This document shows, in pieces, positions 61,886-64,000 of a DNA stretch of 64,000 nucleotides (the stretch's first letter is position 1; every line of letters begins with the position of its first letter). The position numbers and the translations under genes were made by a program. The stretch is from Argonema antarcticum A004/B2. Its GTDB lineage: Bacteria; Cyanobacteriota; Cyanobacteriia; Cyanobacteriales; Aerosakkonemataceae. The notes under the pieces are model-generated. The model saw only the letters and a program-made list of their open reading frames with translations. It did not search any database and was not told the origin of the DNA. Location of the stretch: assembly GCF_023333585.1 (NCBI RefSeq), contig NZ_JAIQZN010000019.1, positions 1-64,000 on the forward strand, in the 5' to 3' direction.

Positions 61886-63454
61886 GTGCTAGTTTTTACT
61901 ACAGTTGCTGCGCTCCGCTGCTATTTGCGTTCTTGCCAGCTTGGAGTAGATCGGATAGAGCAAGCGGTCGGCTTAGTTCCTACGATGGGAGCTTTGCACG
62001 CTGGTCATCTGACGCTTCTAGAACGTGCTAGACAACAAAATTCTATTGTCATTGTCAGCATTTTTGTTAATCCGTTGCAATTTGGACCGAGTGAAGATTT
62101 TCAAAAGTATCCCCGCCAATTAGAACCGGATCGGCAACTATGTGAAAAAGCTGGGGTAGATGTCATTTTTGTCCCCACTCCTGAAGAAATGGGAATGAAT
62201 AATGGGGGAGTCTTCACGGCTTCCGTTGCACTCACCCAGGTTGTTCCTCCAGAATCGATGACATCTGTTTTGTGCGGTCGCTCTCGGCGAGGTCATTTTC
62301 AAGGAGTTGCCACAATTGTGACTAAACTCTTGAACCTGGTACAGCCGACTAGAGCTTATTTTGGTCAGAAGGACGCCCAGCAACTGGCTATCATCCGGCG
62401 TCTGGTGGCAGATCTAAATTTACCTGTGGAAATTGTCGCCTGTCCCATAGTGCGCGAGTCTTCTGGACTGGCGCTGAGTTCTCGCAATCAGTATCTGAGA
62501 GCCCAAGAGAAAGAGGAGGCGTCAGTTTTGTATCGCAGCTTACGGCAAGCGGAACGGGCGTTTTTGGCGGGTGAACGATCGAGTGCCGAATTGATTGCTC
62601 TGGTTAAGCTAGAATTGGCAAAGGTTCCGAGTATTGAACTTGAGTATGTCGAGTCGGTAGACCCTACTACTTTGATACCCTTAGACAAAATTGAGGAGGT
62701 CGCACTTTTGGCTCTAGCCGCGAGGTTGGGTTCCACCCGCCTCATTGATAATATTCTTCTAAGAAACCGTCAGCCTATTGTGGCAATTGACGGTCCAGCC
62801 GGAGCTGGGAAATCTACCGTAGCTCGTCAGGTAGCCCAAGCTTTGGGGCTGCTATATCTCGATACCGGAGCTATGTATCGAGCTGTAACTTGGCTGGTTC
62901 TGCAATCTGATATTCCCATTGAGGATGAATTGTCTATAGCAGAAATTGTGTGCAAGTGTGAAATAATCCTGCGGATGAGCGACGAGACTCTCGCTCCCGT
63001 CCGCGTCTGGATTAACAGTCAGGAGGTCACACAAGCCATTCGCAGTTTGGAAGTAACATCCCAGGTTTCTGCTCTAGCAGCTCAGCTCAGCGTTCGCCAG
63101 GAGCTAGTCAAACAACAGCAGTTGTGGGGTGAAAAAGGCGGTATTGTTGTGGAAGGCCGGGACATTGGCACTCATGTCTTCCCGGATGCAGAACTCAAAA
63201 TCTTCTTAACTGCTTCAGTGCAAGAGCGAGCTAAAAGGCGTCAGCAGGAACTCAAGAATCAAGGTGAGGCAAACCTGAGTTTGGAGCAGATGCAGCAAAA
63301 CCTTGTCTTACGCGACTGGAAGGACACCAACCGCGATATAGCGCCTTTGCAAAAAGCGCCCGATTCTATTGAGATCCTAACTGATGGTCTCACCATAGCT
63401 GAGGTTACCGATCGAATTGTCAGCCTCTACAGGGAAAAGGTGGAACAGGGGTAA
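61886..63454 (+). CDS. panC/cmk: bifunctional pantoate-beta-alanine ligase / cytidylate kinase
   Basis: The protein has 522 residues. Residues 1-285 are PanC, with VPTMGALHAGHLTLLE, VFVNPLQFGPSEDF and the ligase loop SRRGHFQGVAT; it joins pantoate and beta-alanine with ATP in pantothenate (CoA) synthesis. Residues about 290-520 are Cmk, with P-loop DGPAGAGKST and VVEGRDIGTHVFP; it makes CDP from CMP. This fusion is typical of cyanobacteria. The start is GTG at 61886; no ATG fits the family N-terminus better. Confidence 0.96.
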   Translation: MLVFTTVAALRCYLRSCQLGVDRIEQAVGLVPTMGALHAGHLTLLERARQQNSIVIVSIFVNPLQFGPSEDFQKYPRQLEPDRQLCEKAGVDVIFVPTPEEMGMNNGGVFTASVALTQVVPPESMTSVLCGRSRRGHFQGVATIVTKLLNLVQPTRAYFGQKDAQQLAIIRRLVADLNLPVEIVACPIVRESSGLALSSRNQYLRAQEKEEASVLYRSLRQAERAFLAGERSSAELIALVKLELAKVPSIELEYVESVDPTTLIPLDKIEEVALLALAARLGSTRLIDNILLRNRQPIVAIDGPAGAGKSTVARQVAQALGLLYLDTGAMYRAVTWLVLQSDIPIEDELSIAEIVCKCEIILRMSDETLAPVRVWINSQEVTQAIRSLEVTSQVSALAAQLSVRQELVKQQQLWGEKGGIVVEGRDIGTHVFPDAELKIFLTASVQERAKRRQQELKNQGEANLSLEQMQQNLVLRDWKDTNRDIAPLQKAPDSIEILTDGLTIAEVTDRIVSLYREKVEQG

Positions 63455-63865
63455 TTTAAAATTTTAAATTTCAGATTGAAGATTTAAAATAGAAGATTTA
63501 AAATAAAAATTGAAAATCTAAAATCCGAAATCTGAAATCTGAAATTCCAATCATAATTTTATCCCAAATATTTGTTTTATTCAAGAGCAAATTTTAAAGT
63601 TCAGATTTTAGATTTCAAATTTGAAACCTAAAATCTAAACTTTTTCTGTTTACCGAACTCAGTACTGAGTGCTGAGTGCGAAAGTGCTGAGTAAGAAAAA
63701 GAGTACTCAGCACTTTCGCACTCGGTAAATGCCCCGCATAGCGAGTGGGCGGTCTTTTAACTCAGCACTCAGCACTTTCAACTCAGCACTCTTCATTCAG
63801 CACTCAGCACTTTCAACTCAGCACTCTTCATTCAGCACTCAGCACTTTCAACTCAGCACTCTTCA
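63455..63865. repeat. intergenic repeat region
   Basis: First come AAAATCT/GAAATCT heptads (63460-63645). Then the block shared with 51.2-51.4 kb follows, including a perfect 18-bp hairpin (63676-63693 with 63704-63721) and CTCAGCACTTTCAACTCAGC repeats up to 63865. No gene. Confidence 0.85.
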
Positions 63866-64000
63866 TTAAACCGAACTGAGAACTTTTTCTGAATTAACTT
63901 CTGGAGAATCAGCTTCTGAAGGAGGCACAACTTGCCAGAATTTCGGTAAAAATTCTGCCCAGTTCTCAAGCATAAGCTTAGCTTTTTGGCTGCTGGTGCG
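63866..64000 (-). CDS. gltB: 3' end of a gltB-like gene (glutamate synthase large subunit)
   Basis: The last 44 codons on the minus strand read SSQKAKLMLENWAEFLPKFW then QVVPPSEADSPEVNSEKV and end LSSV. The sequence SQKA-LL--W---LPKFW-V-P is the usual end of GOGAT large subunits, as remembered. The gene is cut by the right edge and converges with panC/cmk. The short segment limits confidence. Confidence 0.55.
   Translation of the reverse strand, partial: RTSSQKAKLMLENWAEFLPKFWQVVPPSEADSPEVNSEKVLSSV

Overview
The window is chromosomal DNA from a filamentous cyanobacterium. The octamer GCGATCGC (HIP1) recurs throughout. The gene set is cyanobacterial: ycf35 and ycf46 homologues, PAM68, a Tab2-family protein, cyanophycinase and a short cyanophycin synthetase (CphA2 type), a GUN4-tailed kinase, and a panC/cmk fusion. 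A fraC-fraD-fraE operon (septal-junction and filament-integrity genes) points to a filament-former. Intergenic DNA is full of heptanucleotide tandem repeats and palindromes. The species cannot be named from the sequence alone.

Layout. 0-3 kb: a decayed IS4-like transposase fragment at the left edge, two DUF4351-like genes, a small hypothetical and a His-type Dps ferritin. 3-12 kb: a GUN4 kinase with a DUF4359 partner, tRNA-His, a response regulator/histidine kinase, fraCDE, a tandem CobO-like protein and a PEP-CTERM/DUF4114 protein. 12-16 kb: a ClC-CBS-USP protein (gating Glu replaced by Gln) and purM. 16.0-21.3 kb: a mobile-element island. It holds truncated tnsB and tniQ closely resembling type V-K CRISPR-associated transposons (CAST), a methyltransferase/nuclease pair in the cargo position, and a CAST-like terminus 7 bp from the 3' end of tRNA-Cys. 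tnsC, cas12k, the CRISPR array and the tnsB-side end are not seen, so this looks like a fossil CAST.

21.5-27.2 kb is mostly core: ycf46, ycf35, aroF, pam68, rpsO and cyanophycinase. 27.4-34.6 kb holds a three-gene operon between cphB and cphA2: a dynamin-like GTPase, a very large Hsp70/actin-fold ATPase (together reminiscent of SrfC/SrfB) and a third protein of unknown family. 35-40.4 kb: cphA2, a GH13 enzyme, ruvA and a sucrose-phosphatase-like HAD protein. 40.5-47.2 kb is a second accessory block: a PD-(D/E)XK-like protein, a divergent NB-ARC STAND ATPase, an operon of vWA, PP2C-TPR, atypical kinase and zinc-ribbon protein (TerY-P-like), and a PIN-toxin remnant.

47.3-64 kb: a TPR lipoprotein-like secreted protein, MFS transporter, DUF3386, nfu, GH57, a multi-sensor hybrid kinase, Tab2, PmbA-like, RlpA, panC/cmk and the 3' end of a gltB-like gene. 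Shared intergenic repeats connect 51 kb with 63.7 kb. The two strongest candidates for less-described biology are the GTPase-Hsp70 trio and the vWA-PP2C-kinase-zinc-ribbon operon; the strongest genome-history signal is the fossil CAST.
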